Shown here piece by piece: positions 48,581-58,923 of a stretch of DNA of 64,000 nt. Each line of letters opens with the position of its first letter. The first letter of the stretch is position 1. Under the pieces are notes generated by a model that was not told the origin of the DNA, did no database searches, and worked only from the letters and a program-made list of their open reading frames with translations. The stretch is from Caulobacter segnis (GTDB taxonomy: Bacteria; Pseudomonadota; Alphaproteobacteria; Caulobacterales; Caulobacteraceae). Made by a program: the position numbers and the translations under genes. The stretch spans positions 2,790,001 through 2,854,000 of the forward strand of contig NZ_CP082923.1 in the NCBI RefSeq assembly GCF_019931575.1, in the 5' to 3' direction.

Positions 48581-48937
48581 CTACTGCAGGATTTCCGGCT
48601 TCAAGGTGGCGGCGAAGCGACGGGCGATGTCCAGCGCTCCGGCCGCGCCACCGGCGCGCGGGCCGATGCGCTGGCTTTCCAGGAACTGGACGCCCGCCTC
48701 GGTATCCGAGCGCCAGACGACATGGGCGACATGCACCCGGCGTCCGCCCGCGTCGACGAAGATGAACTTGTCCGGCGGCGCGGCGATGCCCGCCGTCGAC
48801 AGGCGCGCGCCCTTCTCGGCGACGTCCAGCAGCGAACATTTCCACGAGCGCGGATCGTCCACGATGTAGATCTTGCGCGCCGCCGGCATCCGGGGATGCG
48901 AGCGACGTTCCGCGCCTGAGGCCTCGACCATGAGCAT
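48581..48937 (-). CDS. PilZ-domain protein
   Basis: 118 residues, a single PilZ domain. The RxxxR motif (RSHPR, about 13-17) of cyclic-di-GMP binding is present; the second motif reads DVAEKG where D/N-x-S-x-x-G is usual, so the Ser is replaced by Ala and binding may be weakened. The C-terminal third is Ala/Gly-rich. ATG at 48937 has AGGA upstream; ATG at 48931 is the alternative. Single gene facing the transglutaminase operon. Confidence 0.88.
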   Translation of the reverse strand: MLMVEASGAERRSHPRMPAARKIYIVDDPRSWKCSLLDVAEKGARLSTAGIAAPPDKFIFVDAGGRRVHVAHVVWRSDTEAGVQFLESQRIGPRAGGAAGALDIARRFAATLKPEILQ

Positions 48938-49050
48938 GCGAATCCTAGAACTCCCGCCGTATGGACGATGACGATTTTAGCGCAAGTCGACGCGATGCGC
49001 GCCCACGTTGAACCGTGTCCGTCCAAAGCCAGCTTAAGCGGTAAAGTTCC

Positions 49051-50070
<1,020 letters not shown>

Positions 50071-50087
50071 AGGCTCGTGAAGTCCAT

Positions 50088-50939
50088 TCAGTGTCCGCCG
50101 CGCCCGCGCATGCCGGGCTGAGCGACTTCCAGCGCCGTCTTCAGCACCAGGGTCACCACGGCTAGCAGGCACAGCAGGGCCGCGACGGCGAAGGCGCCGA
50201 CGAAGTCGTACTCGTTGTAGAGGATCTCTACGTGCAGCGGCATGGTGTTGGTCAGGCCACGGATATGGCCGCTGACCACCGACACCGCGCCGAACTCGCC
50301 CATGGCGCGGGCGTTGCACAGCAGGACGCCGTACATCAGGCCCCAGCGCACATTGGGGGCGGTCACCCGCCAGAAGGTGTAGAGCCCGCTCGCGCCCATC
50401 GACACGGCCGCCTCCTCCTCGCTGGTTCCCTGCTCCTGCATCAGCGGGATCAGCTCGCGGGCCACGAACGGGAAGGTCACGAACACGGTCGCCAGCACGA
50501 TACCGGGCACGGCGAAGATGATCTTGATGTCGTTGTCGACCAGGTATTCGCCGAACCACCCCTGCAGACCGAAGATCAGCACGTAGATCAGACCAGCCAC
50601 CACGGGCGACACCGAGAACGGCAGGTCGATCAGCGTAATCAGCAGCGGCTTGCCGGGGAACTCGTGCTTGGCGATGGCCCAGGCGGCGCACAGGCCGAAG
50701 GCGGCGTTGAACGGCACCGAGATCGCCGCGGTGATCAGGGTCAGCTTCACCGCCGCCAGGGCGTCGGTGTTGTTGATCGCCTCCAGCGCCGCGCCAAGGC
50801 CCTTGCGCAGGGCCTCGGCGAACACGGCGGCCAACGGCAGGATCAGGACGAGGGCCAGGAAGGCCATGACCACGCCGATGACGAGGGCCTTGGCCCAGGC
50901 TGGATCGTCGGTGGCGCGGCGGCGCGAAACGGTAGCCAT
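50088..50939 (-). CDS. cysW: Sulphate/thiosulphate ABC transporter permease
   Basis: 283 residues, six membrane helices, with the permease EAA-type loop around [23 protein letters not shown] and the CysW-specific [18 protein letters not shown]. The ATG overlaps the cysT stop by one base (TGATG). Forms the membrane channel with CysT. Confidence 0.95.
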   Translation of the reverse strand: MATVSRRRATDDPAWAKALVIGVVMAFLALVLILPLAAVFAEALRKGLGAALEAINNTDALAAVKLTLITAAISVPFNAAFGLCAAWAIAKHEFPGKPLLITLIDLPFSVSPVVAGLIYVLIFGLQGWFGEYLVDNDIKIIFAVPGIVLATVFVTFPFVARELIPLMQEQGTSEEEAAVSMGASGLYTFWRVTAPNVRWGLMYGVLLCNARAMGEFGAVSVVSGHIRGLTNTMPLHVEILYNEYDFVGAFAVAALLCLLAVVTLVLKTALEVAQPGMRGRGGH

Positions 50940-51859
50940 CAGTCGAACCTCCGCGCCCAGGCCTGGATGGCGTTGATTACGAACAGCATCGTGAACGAGA
51001 CCGTCAGCATCACGACGGCGATCGTGGCGGCGCGGGCGTACTCGAACTGCTCCAGCTGGATGATGATCAGCAGCGGCGCGATCTCGGACTTGTAGGGCAT
51101 GTTGCCGGCGATGAAGATTACCGAGCCGTACTCGCCGACCCCACGCGCGAAAGCCATGGCGAAACCGGTCAGCCAGGCCGGCGCCAGGGCCGGGAGGACG
51201 ATGCGCAGGATGGTGTCGATCCGGTTCGCGCCCAGACTGGCGGCGGCCTCCTCGACATCCTCGGCGGCGTCGCGCAGCACGGGTTCGATGGTGCGGACCA
51301 CGAACGGCAGGCCGATGAAGATCAGGGCGATGGTCACGCCGATGGGGTTGTAGGCGGCCTTGATGCCCAGCGGCGTCAGGAACTGCCCCACCCAGCCGTT
51401 GGGGGAGTAGAGCGTCGCCAGGGCGATGCCGGCCACCGCGGTCGGCAGGGCGAACGGCAGGTCGACCAGGGCGTTGACGATGGTCTTGCCTGGAAAGTCA
51501 TAGCGGACCAGCGCCCACGCGGTCAGCACGCCGAACACGCCATTGATCACCGCCGCCACGAACGCCGCGCCGAAGCTCAGCCGATAGGCGGCCATCGATC
51601 GCTGCGAGGTCGCCACGGCCCAGAACTCGGCGGGCGACTGGTGGGCCGCCTTCAGGACCACGGCGCTCAGGGGAATCAGGACGATCAGCGACAGCACGGT
51701 CAGCGTCACGCCCATGGTCAGGCCGAAACCCGGAATCGCCGAACGCCGACGGAAAAGGGGCCGCTTGCCCGATCCCTGGGGCCTCGGGGCGGACGACCGG
51801 CGCGCGGCGGTGTCGGCGGTCATCGTCTGATCGTCGTCCAGGGTCCGGGCTCGCCACAT
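50939..51859 (-). CDS. cysT: Sulphate/thiosulphate ABC transporter permease
   Basis: 306 residues (294 if ATG at 51823 is used), six membrane helices after a basic N-terminal region. Contains [25 protein letters not shown] and [15 protein letters not shown], typical of CysT. It heads the operon cysT-cysW-cysA. The periplasmic sulphate-binding protein gene, often first in such operons, is not next to it: the upstream 250 bases lead to a tRNA gene. No riboswitch-like structure was recognised in that leader. Confidence 0.94.
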   Translation of the reverse strand: MWRARTLDDDQTMTADTAARRSSAPRPQGSGKRPLFRRRSAIPGFGLTMGVTLTVLSLIVLIPLSAVVLKAAHQSPAEFWAVATSQRSMAAYRLSFGAAFVAAVINGVFGVLTAWALVRYDFPGKTIVNALVDLPFALPTAVAGIALATLYSPNGWVGQFLTPLGIKAAYNPIGVTIALIFIGLPFVVRTIEPVLRDAAEDVEEAAASLGANRIDTILRIVLPALAPAWLTGFAMAFARGVGEYGSVIFIAGNMPYKSEIAPLLIIIQLEQFEYARAATIAVVMLTVSFTMLFVINAIQAWARRFD

Positions 51860-52088
51860 AGCTCAAGGCAAAGGTTGAACGCGTGAGACCGCATCCGGGT
51901 CCCGACTGCGTCGAGGAAACTGCGCCGCTTAAATCCCTACAAGGCCTATCGGGCAAATGAGAAAAGTCAGGTCGGCGCCACAGAAAAACTGGCGAGGGGT
52001 TCGCGTGGCGCGCTGCGCGGGCAAGCGCTCGGCGCGCCGGACAAGCCGGTAGGATTTTTGGAAGTTCGGCGCGTCTCGCGCCGTGGAA

Positions 52089-52106
52089 CCTCTGACAGAT
52101 CAGAGG
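52089..52106 (-). terminator. Hairpin downstream of tRNA-Lys
   Basis: Perfect seven-base stem CCTCTGA/TCAGAGG with a four-base loop, 8 bases after the 3' end of the tRNA. It lacks a T-run, so termination is likely but not certain. Confidence 0.5.
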
Positions 52107-52113
52107 CTTGGTT

Positions 52114-52188
52114 TGGTAGGCCGGGTGGGGTTCGAACCCACGACCATTCGATTAAAAGTCGAATGCTCTACCACTGAGCTACCGGCCC
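52114..52188 (-). tRNA. tRNA-Lys (anticodon TTT)
   Basis: 75-base cloverleaf on the minus strand. Acceptor GGGCCGG pairs with CCGGCCT (one G-U pair), the D arm is GCTC/GAGC, the anticodon loop CTTTTAA gives TTT, and the T arm has GTGGG-TTCGAAC-CCCAC. CCA is encoded. The TTT anticodon reads lysine codons AAA and AAG. Confidence 0.97.
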
Positions 52189-52315
52189 GCTAACGATCCG
52201 GCGGGGGCCGGTGGAAGCGGCGCGGACCATAGTCGGGGGGCTCGTGCGTCGCAAGCATGGTTTCGCCGTTTTTCCGACGGATGACGGTAAAGCTGTGAGC
52301 GGGTTAGGGTGAGTC

Positions 52316-53065
52316 ATGCGTGGAACCTTGCTTTTGACGGTCGTCTGCGGCGCGACCCTGGCCGGAACGGCCTTCGCGCGTCAGCAGGAGCCGCCGCCCC
52401 CGCTTGCCGCGCCCCCCTCCCCGGCCTCGAATTCAGCTCAGGATTCGCCGGCCCAGCCGGACGATGAGGGGCGCATCAAATCGACCTCGGAAGCCAATCG
52501 GGACGGAATCACCGGGGCCATGCAGGCGCCGCTGCGCGACGTGAACATCGTCCGCACCAAGATCCCGCGCGTGCTGCTGGAGGCGATGGACGATCCCTAC
52601 AAGCGACCGGACAAGGCGGACTGCAAGAGCCTGATCGCCCTGGTCCAGCCGCTGGACGTCGCCCTGGGCGAGGACATCGATCGCAAGCCCCCGGCCGAGA
52701 ACGAGGATCTGATGGACCGTGGGCGCAAGGCCGCAGGCGGCGCCGCGCTGGGCGCGGTGGCCAGCGCGGCGCAGGACATGATTCCGATGCGCGGCTGGGT
52801 CCGCAAGCTGACCGGGGCCGAGCGCCACGATCGCCTGGTGCAGAGCGCCGTCGCCTCGGGCGCGGTGCGACGGGCCTATCTGAAGGGCCTGGGTGAAGCG
52901 CGAGGCTGCAATCCGCCGGCGACGCCCCAGCACAAGCCGCCAGTCGCGCCGCCGGTGGTCGATCCGGGCATGCCGCCGCCGCGTGATCCCTATGGTCCGC
53001 GAAAGCCCCGCTTCCCGATCAACAAGGAAGAGGTCACGCCCGTGCCCCAAGGGCCTCGCTACTAG
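52316..53065 (+). CDS. Exported proline-rich hypothetical protein
   Basis: 249 residues. A signal peptide (MRGTLLLTVVCGATLAGTAFA) is followed by a Pro/Ala/Ser-rich linker, a central region with two Cys (DKADCKSLI and EARGCNPPA, a likely disulphide) and a Gly/Ala-rich hydrophobic segment (AAGGAALGAVASAAQDM) resembling glycine-zipper motifs, then a Pro-rich C-terminus. No family recognised; probably periplasmic. AGGGTGAG precedes the ATG. Converges with tgt. Confidence 0.82.
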   Translation: MRGTLLLTVVCGATLAGTAFARQQEPPPPLAAPPSPASNSAQDSPAQPDDEGRIKSTSEANRDGITGAMQAPLRDVNIVRTKIPRVLLEAMDDPYKRPDKADCKSLIALVQPLDVALGEDIDRKPPAENEDLMDRGRKAAGGAALGAVASAAQDMIPMRGWVRKLTGAERHDRLVQSAVASGAVRRAYLKGLGEARGCNPPATPQHKPPVAPPVVDPGMPPPRDPYGPRKPRFPINKEEVTPVPQGPRY

Positions 53066-53074
53066 GCGACGGCG

Positions 53075-54196
53075 CTACTGGCCCGAGCCGAGGTGCCGGG
53101 CGCGGAAATCGCGCCGGAACTGCTCGAAACGTCCCTCGGCGATCGCGGCGCGCATGGCGGCGGTCAACGCCTGGAAGAAGGCGATGTTGTGCCAGGACAG
53201 CAGCACCTGGCCCAGAATCTCCTCGGCCTTGAACAGATGGCGCAGATAGGCCTTGGAATAGTCGCGGCTGGCCGGGCAGTCGCTGTCCGGATCCAGCGGC
53301 GACTCGTCCTCGGCGTATTTGGCGTTCTTCAGGTTGATCGGGCCGTCCCAGGTCCAGGCCTGGCCGTGGCGTCCCGAGCGGGTGGGCAGCACGCAGTCGA
53401 ACATGTCGACGCCGCGCGCGACGGCTTCCACCAGGTCGATCGGCTTGCCGACGCCCATCAGGTAGCGCGGACGATCCTCCGGTAGCAGGCCGGGCGCGTA
53501 GTCCAGCACCTCGCACATCGCCTCGTGCCCCTCGCCGACCGCCAGGCCGCCGATGGCATAGCCGTCGAAACCGATCTCGCGCAGGCGGTCGGAAGACTCG
53601 CGGCGCAGGGCCTCGAAAGTCGAACCCTGCTGGATGCCGAACAGGGCCTGGGTGTCACGGGCTCCGAAGGCGTCCTTGGAACGCCTGGCCCAGCGGGCCG
53701 ACAATTCCATGCCCTTGCGCGCCCTCGCCTCCTCGGCCGGCCAGGCGACGCACTCGTCCAGTTGCATGACGATGTCGCTGCCCAGGAGATCAGCCTGGAT
53801 CTCGATCGAGCGCTCGGGAGTCAGTACGTGCTTGGAGCCGTCGACATGGCTGGAGAAGGTCACGGCCTCCTCGGTCAGCTTGCTGATGCCCGACAGCGAC
53901 ATGACCTGGAAGCCGCCGCTGTCAGTCAGGATCGGCTTGTCCCAGCGCATGAACTTGTGCAGGCCGCCCAGGCGCGCCACCCGCTCGGCCGAGGGCCGCA
54001 GCATCAGGTGGTAGGTATTGCCCAGGATGATGTCCGCGCCGGTGTCCTTGACCTGGTCGACGGTCATGGCCTTGACGGTCGCGGCCGTGCCGACAGGCAT
54101 GAAGGCCGGCGTGCGGATGTCGCCGCGCGGAGTCTTCAGGACGCCCGTGCGCGCCTTGCCTTCCGTGGCTTTGATCTCGAAGGGGAACGCGGCCAT
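53075..54196 (-). CDS. tgt: Queuine tRNA-ribosyltransferase, degenerate zinc site
   Basis: 373 residues; exchanges guanine 34 for preQ1 in tRNAs with GUN anticodons. Conserved: [14 protein letters not shown], the general-acid Asp in [14 protein letters not shown], and the nucleophile Asp in [15 protein letters not shown]. The usual C-x-C-x-x-C zinc ligands read S-D-C-P-A-S here (DNA confirms the codons), leaving one Cys plus the His of SWHNIAF. Start overlaps the queA stop (TGATG). Order queA-tgt places the two late queuosine steps together. Confidence 0.95.
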   Translation of the reverse strand: MAAFPFEIKATEGKARTGVLKTPRGDIRTPAFMPVGTAATVKAMTVDQVKDTGADIILGNTYHLMLRPSAERVARLGGLHKFMRWDKPILTDSGGFQVMSLSGISKLTEEAVTFSSHVDGSKHVLTPERSIEIQADLLGSDIVMQLDECVAWPAEEARARKGMELSARWARRSKDAFGARDTQALFGIQQGSTFEALRRESSDRLREIGFDGYAIGGLAVGEGHEAMCEVLDYAPGLLPEDRPRYLMGVGKPIDLVEAVARGVDMFDCVLPTRSGRHGQAWTWDGPINLKNAKYAEDESPLDPDSDCPASRDYSKAYLRHLFKAEEILGQVLLSWHNIAFFQALTAAMRAAIAEGRFEQFRRDFRARHLGSGQ

Positions 54197-55296
54197 CAGC
54201 GGATCTCGTCTTTGAACAGCAGACTGCCGTCGCCGTAGGAATAGAAGCGATAGCCCGTCGCAATGGCGTGCTCATAGGCCGTGCGCATGGTCGCCTGGCC
54301 AGCGAAGGCGCTGACCAGCATGAACAGGGTCGACTTGGGCAGGTGGAAGTTGGTCATCAGGACGTCGGCGGCGCGGAAGCGGTAGCCGGGCGTGATGAAG
54401 ATGGCGGTCTCGTCGGCGAACGGCTTCACCACGCCGTCCTCGCCCGTGGCGCTCTCCAGCAGGCGCAGGGACGTGGTGCCGACACAGACGATGCGGCCGC
54501 CGGCGGCGCGGACGGCGTTGAGGGCGTCGGCGACATCCTTCGTCACTTCCCCGAACTCGGCGTGCATCCTGTGCTCGGAGACCTCGTCGGTCTTGACCGG
54601 CAGGAAGGTGCCCGCGCCCACGTGCAAGGTCACGAAGTGCAGAGAGACGCCCCTTTCCTTCAGCCTTTCAAGCAGATCGGGCGTGAAGTGCAGACCGGCG
54701 GTCGGAGCGGCCACCGAGCCGTCCTCGCGAGCATAGACGGTCTGGTAGTCGGCGCGGTCGCGTTCGTCCTCGCCCCGCTTGGCGGCGATGTAGGGCGGCA
54801 ACGGCATGTCGCCATGACGGGCGACGCCGATATCGAGGTCGGGACCGGACAGATCGAACGCCAGAACGACCTCGCCGCCCTCGTGCTTCTCGGCGACGGT
54901 GGCGTCCAGGCGCTCGCCTTCGCAGGCGCGGTCCTCACGAGCGCCGAACGCCACGCGGTCGCCGACCTTCAGCCGCTTGCCCGGCCGCATGAAGGCGCTC
55001 CAGTGGCTGGGCGAGACGCGACGGTGCAGGGTCGCCTCGACGGCCACGGGCGTGCCGTCCGCGCCGCCCGTGGTGCGCCCCTCTCGCAGCCCCGAAAGGC
55101 GCGCGGGGATCACGCGGGTGTCGTTGAAGACCAGCGCGTCGCCGGGACGCAGGAAGTCGGGCAACTCGCGAACCACATGGTCGGCGAGGTCCTCGCCCGG
55201 ACGGACCACCAGCAGACGCGCCGCGTCGCGCGGCTCGGCCGGGCGCAGGGCTATACGGTCCTCGGGCAGGTCGAAATCGAAGTCGGAAAGGCGCAT
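54196..55296 (-). CDS. queA: S-adenosylmethionine:tRNA ribosyltransferase-isomerase
   Basis: 366 residues, QueA family; transfers the ribosyl part of SAM to preQ1 in tRNA to make epoxyqueuosine. Start [36 protein letters not shown], and [20 protein letters not shown] are family hallmarks, with the C-terminal [17 protein letters not shown]. First gene of the queA-tgt pair. Confidence 0.98.
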   Translation of the reverse strand: MRLSDFDFDLPEDRIALRPAEPRDAARLLVVRPGEDLADHVVRELPDFLRPGDALVFNDTRVIPARLSGLREGRTTGGADGTPVAVEATLHRRVSPSHWSAFMRPGKRLKVGDRVAFGAREDRACEGERLDATVAEKHEGGEVVLAFDLSGPDLDIGVARHGDMPLPPYIAAKRGEDERDRADYQTVYAREDGSVAAPTAGLHFTPDLLERLKERGVSLHFVTLHVGAGTFLPVKTDEVSEHRMHAEFGEVTKDVADALNAVRAAGGRIVCVGTTSLRLLESATGEDGVVKPFADETAIFITPGYRFRAADVLMTNFHLPKSTLFMLVSAFAGQATMRTAYEHAIATGYRFYSYGDGSLLFKDEIR

Positions 55297-55428
55297 GGGC
55301 GGGCTTCAAGCGCACGATGGGCCGCGAAGGTCAAGAGACAGGCGGTTTTCGCCCTCCGGACGTGCTTGACCTGGGAGAGGTCAAACTGGGGCGCGCAAAT
55401 CTTCGCCTCGGCATGCTAAGGGCGGCGC

Positions 55429-56401
55429 ATGCGCCTGATCGTCGATTTGCTCAGCCTGCTTGTCCGCGGCACCGCCCTGATGCTGGGATTAGTCGGCGCC
55501 AGCCTATCGGTGGCGGGCCTCGGCGGCCTGTTCAGCGACCGGTTGGACGCCGTAACCCATGCGACCCCGCTCTGGCTGGCCATGGGAGTCGGCGCGGTTC
55601 TCTTTGGCGGCCTCTTTGCGCGACAGGCAGAGCGGTGGGTGATGGTCGGTCTCGGCGTCATCGCTATCGGCGCGTGCGGTTTGCTGATGGCGCCCGAGGT
55701 GTCGGCCGCCTGGCGCTTCAAACGTGAGGCGGCCGCGCCCGGAGACCTGAAGGTCATCCAGTTCAACGCCTGGCACGAGAACCGCTCACCCGAGAAGAGC
55801 CTCTCGTGGCTTCTGGCCCAAAACGCCGACATCGTAGTGCTCGAGGAGGCCGGCGGAACATCCTGGGCCATGGTGAAGGGCCTGAAAGCCGCCTATCCTT
55901 TCGCCTCCTGTCCAAAGGGTCGTAGCTGCGAACCTTGGATCTTCTCACGCAGGAAGATTCTCGCCAGCGGGCGTCTCGTCAGGGGCGCGCCATCGGCCTG
56001 GGTCAAGATCGAGGATCCGGCGGGCGACTTCACCGTGGCGGGCGTGCATTTTGTATGGCCCGTCCCAGCCGGCGCAGCAGGCGCAATCACGAGACCTGGT
56101 CGCCTCGGTGGCCAAGCTTGATCGCCGCGGCCTCATTCTCACCGGCGATTTCAATTCGACGCCCTGGTCATTCACCCTGAAACGTCAGGATAAGGCGCTT
56201 GGCATGCGGCGCTGGACACGCGCTCTGCCCTCCTGGCCGTCGGGCCAGTTCTCGCGGGTCGCCGCCGCCCCCTCGCCCTTCCTGCCCATCGACCACGTCT
56301 ATACGGGCGACGGATGGCGCGCGATCAGCGTCGAGCGGGGCCCCGCCATCGGCTCGGACCATCGTCCCGTCGTCGTGAGCCTGCGCCGATCACCCAAATA
56401 G
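55429..56401 (+). pseudogene. EEP-family endonuclease/exonuclease/phosphatase, frameshifted
   Basis: Two overlapping frames make one protein of about 323 residues. The first (55429 to about 56073) has three membrane helices and the EEP start KVIQFNAWHENRSPEKS with LEEAGG; the second (from about 56075 to 56401) continues with QQAQSRDL, LILTGDFNSTPWS, PIDHVYTG and GSDHRPVVVSL, the Asp-x-Asn and Ser-Asp-His motifs. Reading switches by one base at GGC-G-CAG near 56074; removing that G restores one continuous frame. It is either an inactivated gene or a sequencing error. Membrane-anchored EEP proteins of this type are common phosphodiesterase/nuclease-like proteins in Caulobacter. Confidence 0.85.
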
Positions 56402-56403
56402 AA

Positions 56404-56430
56404 ACGGCCCCGGAACAGGTCCGGGGCCGT
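56404..56430 (-). terminator. Terminator hairpin between the EEP gene and ppiB
   Basis: Perfect 11-base stem ACGGCCCCGGA/TCCGGGGCCGT with a five-base loop. On the minus strand it is followed by TTTCTATTT, so it fits as terminator of the cyclophilin cluster and may also stop the converging EEP transcript. Confidence 0.85.
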
Positions 56431-56456
56431 CTCCAGATATCGCTTGCCGCGAAGAC

Positions 56457-56924
56457 TCAGGCGTCGGCGGCGATCTTGGCGCTGACGATCTTGCCCGGTT
56501 CGCGCGGCGGCTCGCCCTTGGGCAGCGCGTCGACGTTTTCCATGCCTTCGGTCACCTGGCCCCACACCGTGTACTGCTTGTCCAGGAAGGTGGCGTCGTC
56601 GAACACGATGAAGAACTGGCTGTTGGCCGAGTCCGGATTCGGGGTGCGGGCCATCGAGACCACGCCGCGCACGTGCGGTTCGTCGTTGAACTCGGCCTTC
56701 AGGTCCGGCTTGTCCGAACCGCCGCGGCCAGTGCCCGACGGGTCGCCGCCCTGGGCCATGAAGCCCGGGATCACGCGGTGGAAGACGACGCCGTCATAGA
56801 AGCCCTCGCGCACCAGTTCCTTGATGCGGGCCACGTGGCCGGGCGCCAGATCGGGACGCAGCTTGATCGTGACCGGGCCGGTCTCGAGGGTCAGGATCAG
56901 GGTGTTTTCGAGGTCGGCCGACAT
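56457..56924 (-). CDS. ppiB: Cytoplasmic peptidyl-prolyl cis-trans isomerase (cyclophilin)
   Basis: 155 residues, cyclophilin fold. VVFHRVIPGFMAQGGD carries the catalytic Arg, SMARTPNPDSANSQFFI the second active-site segment, and LDKQYTVWGQVTEGM the third. No signal peptide. The ATG at 56924 has AAGGGAAG upstream. Third of three adjacent cyclophilin genes; the only cytoplasmic one. Confidence 0.96.
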   Translation of the reverse strand: MSADLENTLILTLETGPVTIKLRPDLAPGHVARIKELVREGFYDGVVFHRVIPGFMAQGGDPSGTGRGGSDKPDLKAEFNDEPHVRGVVSMARTPNPDSANSQFFIVFDDATFLDKQYTVWGQVTEGMENVDALPKGEPPREPGKIVSAKIAADA

Positions 56925-57016
56925 GGTCTTCCCTTGGATGGCGAGGAGTTGTGACGCGCTTCTAGCGCGGTTCACGCGGTCCTGTGAACCAAGTCCGGCC
57001 CGAAATCGGGAATTGA

Positions 57017-57877
57017 TCAGCGAACCTCGATCGGCGGATCGATGTCGCAGACCGAGAAATCCGCGCCCTTCAGCGCCCGCAGACGCTTGGTTTCGGCCGC
57101 GAACCAGGCGCTCTTCGGGTCGATCACGCGCACCTTGGGGCGCTCGTTCTCGGGGATGTCGCTCAGCAGGCGGACCTTGGTCATCAGGTCCTGCGGCGCG
57201 GACACGGGCTCGCCAGTCTTGATGGCGCGGACGGCGTCCAGGCCGCTGATCACGCGACCAAAGGCCGTGTAGCGCTTGTCCAGCGACGGATAGGGCTGGC
57301 GCATCAGGAAGAACTGGCTGTTGGCCGAGTTGTTGTCCTCGTCGCGGGCCATGCCGACCACGCCGGGGCAATAGGTCCCCCAGGCGGCGACCTTCTTGTC
57401 GCTGGTCATGTCGCTCCAGCTCCAGGCCTGACTGACGACTGGCAGCGACTTGACGTAGCCGACCTCGAGACCGGCCGGCGCGGCCATCGCCACGAAGCCC
57501 GTCTCCGCCGTGCGGCGGAACGTGAACTCGGCCTTGAGATTGGGCAGATCGGACCCGCCCTCGCCCGTATTGGTCGGATCGCCGGTCTGGGCCATGAACC
57601 TGTCAATGACCCGGAAGAAGGTGCGGCCGTCATAGACGCCGGCCCGGGTCAGGTCCTGCAAGCGGGCGACGTGGCTCGGCGCGACTTCCGGAACCAGCTC
57701 GACCAGCACCCGTCCCTTGTTGGTGTCGATCACCATCACCGTCTCGGGCGCGGGCGTCCGCCAGTCCGCTTCCGTCGGCTTGGCCGGAGCCGCCGCGATG
57801 GCTGGAGCCGCCGCGATGGCTGGAGCCGAAATCGCCGCCAGGCAGAGCCCGGCCAGGAGCGCGCGCGAGGACGTCAT
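57017..57877 (-). CDS. Exported cyclophilin-type peptidyl-prolyl isomerase, copy 2
   Basis: 286 residues: signal peptide, a cyclophilin domain (about 45-235) with TFFRVIDRFMAQTGDP and NSANSQFFLMRQ, and a C-terminal extension with two Cys-bearing segments ending in FSVCDIDPPIEVR. It has a family-atypical insertion between the FRV and NSANSQFF segments, shared with copy 1. The hydrophobic end of the signal peptide is lengthened by an 18-base tandem repeat. Periplasmic folding catalyst. Starts one base after the copy 1 stop, so co-transcribed. Confidence 0.93.
   Translation of the reverse strand: MTSSRALLAGLCLAAISAPAIAAAPAIAAAPAKPTEADWRTPAPETVMVIDTNKGRVLVELVPEVAPSHVARLQDLTRAGVYDGRTFFRVIDRFMAQTGDPTNTGEGGSDLPNLKAEFTFRRTAETGFVAMAAPAGLEVGYVKSLPVVSQAWSWSDMTSDKKVAAWGTYCPGVVGMARDEDNNSANSQFFLMRQPYPSLDKRYTAFGRVISGLDAVRAIKTGEPVSAPQDLMTKVRLLSDIPENERPKVRVIDPKSAWFAAETKRLRALKGADFSVCDIDPPIEVR
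57786..57828. repeat. 18-base tandem repeat in the signal peptide of cyclophilin copy 2
   Basis: The unit GGAGCCGCCGCGATGGCT occurs twice in full and once in part (2.4 copies), adding a repeated Ala-Pro-Ala-Ile-Ala-Ala block to the signal peptide. Confidence 0.93.
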
Positions 57878-57878
57878 G

Positions 57879-58709
57879 TCACTTCACCTGAACCGGCACG
57901 TCCACGTCACAGTTGGTGAAGCTGCCGCCCAGTTCGCCCTGGCGCTTGGCGACCAGCGCCTTGAAGGTGGCCGAACCGGTGTTCATCACCTGGATGGTCG
58001 GACGCTTGTCCGCCGGCAGATCGGCCAGCAGCTTGACGCTGATCATCTTGTCCTGCGGATCCGGCACCGGCTCGCCGGTCTTGATGTTGCGGACAACATC
58101 GACACCCTGAAGGACGCGACCGAAGGCCGTGTAGGTCTTGTCCAGCGAGGCGTTGGCCTGGCGCATGAAGAAGAACTGGCTGTTGGCGCTGTCGGGATCG
58201 CCGGCGCGAGCCATGCCCAGCACGCCCGGACAGAAGTTGCCCCAGGTCGCGACCTTGCGGTCGGCGGTCATCACCGCCAGGGCCGAGTTCTGACTGGTCA
58301 CCGGCAGCGCCGCGACCCAGCCCTGCTCGTTGCTGCCGACCTTATAGCTCTGGGCCACCGGCGTATCGGCGCCGCGGCGGAAGGAGAACTCGGCGGTCAG
58401 GTTCGGCTGGTCCGAGCCTCCGATGCCGGTGTTCTGCGGGTCGCCCGTCTGGGCCATGAAGTCGCTGATCACCCGGAAGAAGGTCAGGCCGTCGTAGAAG
58501 CCGCTCTTCACCAGCCCGCGCACGCGCTCGACATGGTTCGGCGCGACCTGCGGATAGAGCTCGGCGATGATCCGGCCCTTATTGGTCTCGACGACGATGA
58601 CGTTGTTGGGGTCGGGCGCGCGCCAGTCCGCGCCAGCTGGAGCGACGGTCTGGGCCGAGGCCGTGGTGGCGGCGAGCGCCAGCGCGGCGGCGGTCATGGC
58701 GAGCTTCAT
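57879..58709 (-). CDS. Exported cyclophilin-type peptidyl-prolyl isomerase, copy 1
   Basis: 276 residues. Signal peptide MKLAMTAAALALAATTASA, cyclophilin core with FFRVISDFMAQTGDPQ and DSANSQFFFMRQ, and the same insertion and C-terminal extension (GGSFTNCDVDVPVQVK) as copy 2, marking the two as a tandem duplication. GGGGTACTCA precedes the ATG at 58709; a longer frame upstream has no family similarity. Probably periplasmic. Confidence 0.93.
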   Translation of the reverse strand: MKLAMTAAALALAATTASAQTVAPAGADWRAPDPNNVIVVETNKGRIIAELYPQVAPNHVERVRGLVKSGFYDGLTFFRVISDFMAQTGDPQNTGIGGSDQPNLTAEFSFRRGADTPVAQSYKVGSNEQGWVAALPVTSQNSALAVMTADRKVATWGNFCPGVLGMARAGDPDSANSQFFFMRQANASLDKTYTAFGRVLQGVDVVRNIKTGEPVPDPQDKMISVKLLADLPADKRPTIQVMNTGSATFKALVAKRQGELGGSFTNCDVDVPVQVK

Positions 58710-58872
58710 TGAGTACCCCGAACAGAATAGGTCGCGGCCGGCGTAGAACGACACGGCCTCCCCGACAAGTGCGGCGGCTGTTGAAGCGCAGGATTTCGAC
58801 CGGATCGGGGCGGTCGGCCGCGATGGCCTTCGCCCGCCCGATGGCCCCACGCCGACCATTCGGCGTCGGCAT

Positions 58873-58908
58873 GGCTGGAGACGACGCCATGACGGGTCGC
58901 CTCCAGCC
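58873..58908 (-). terminator. Possible hairpin after the second TonB-dependent receptor gene
   Basis: Eight-base perfect arms GGCTGGAG/CTCCAGCC about 20 bases apart, located 15 bases after the receptor stop. No T-run; weak terminator candidate. The rest of the gap 58710-58923 shows no supported gene. Confidence 0.35.
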
Positions 58909-58923
58909 TCGACATACCGCTCG

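Noticed and set aside
51860..52113. Leader of the cysTWA operon considered for a SAM or other sulphur riboswitch
   Set aside because: No recognisable riboswitch core was seen by eye; only weak hairpins.
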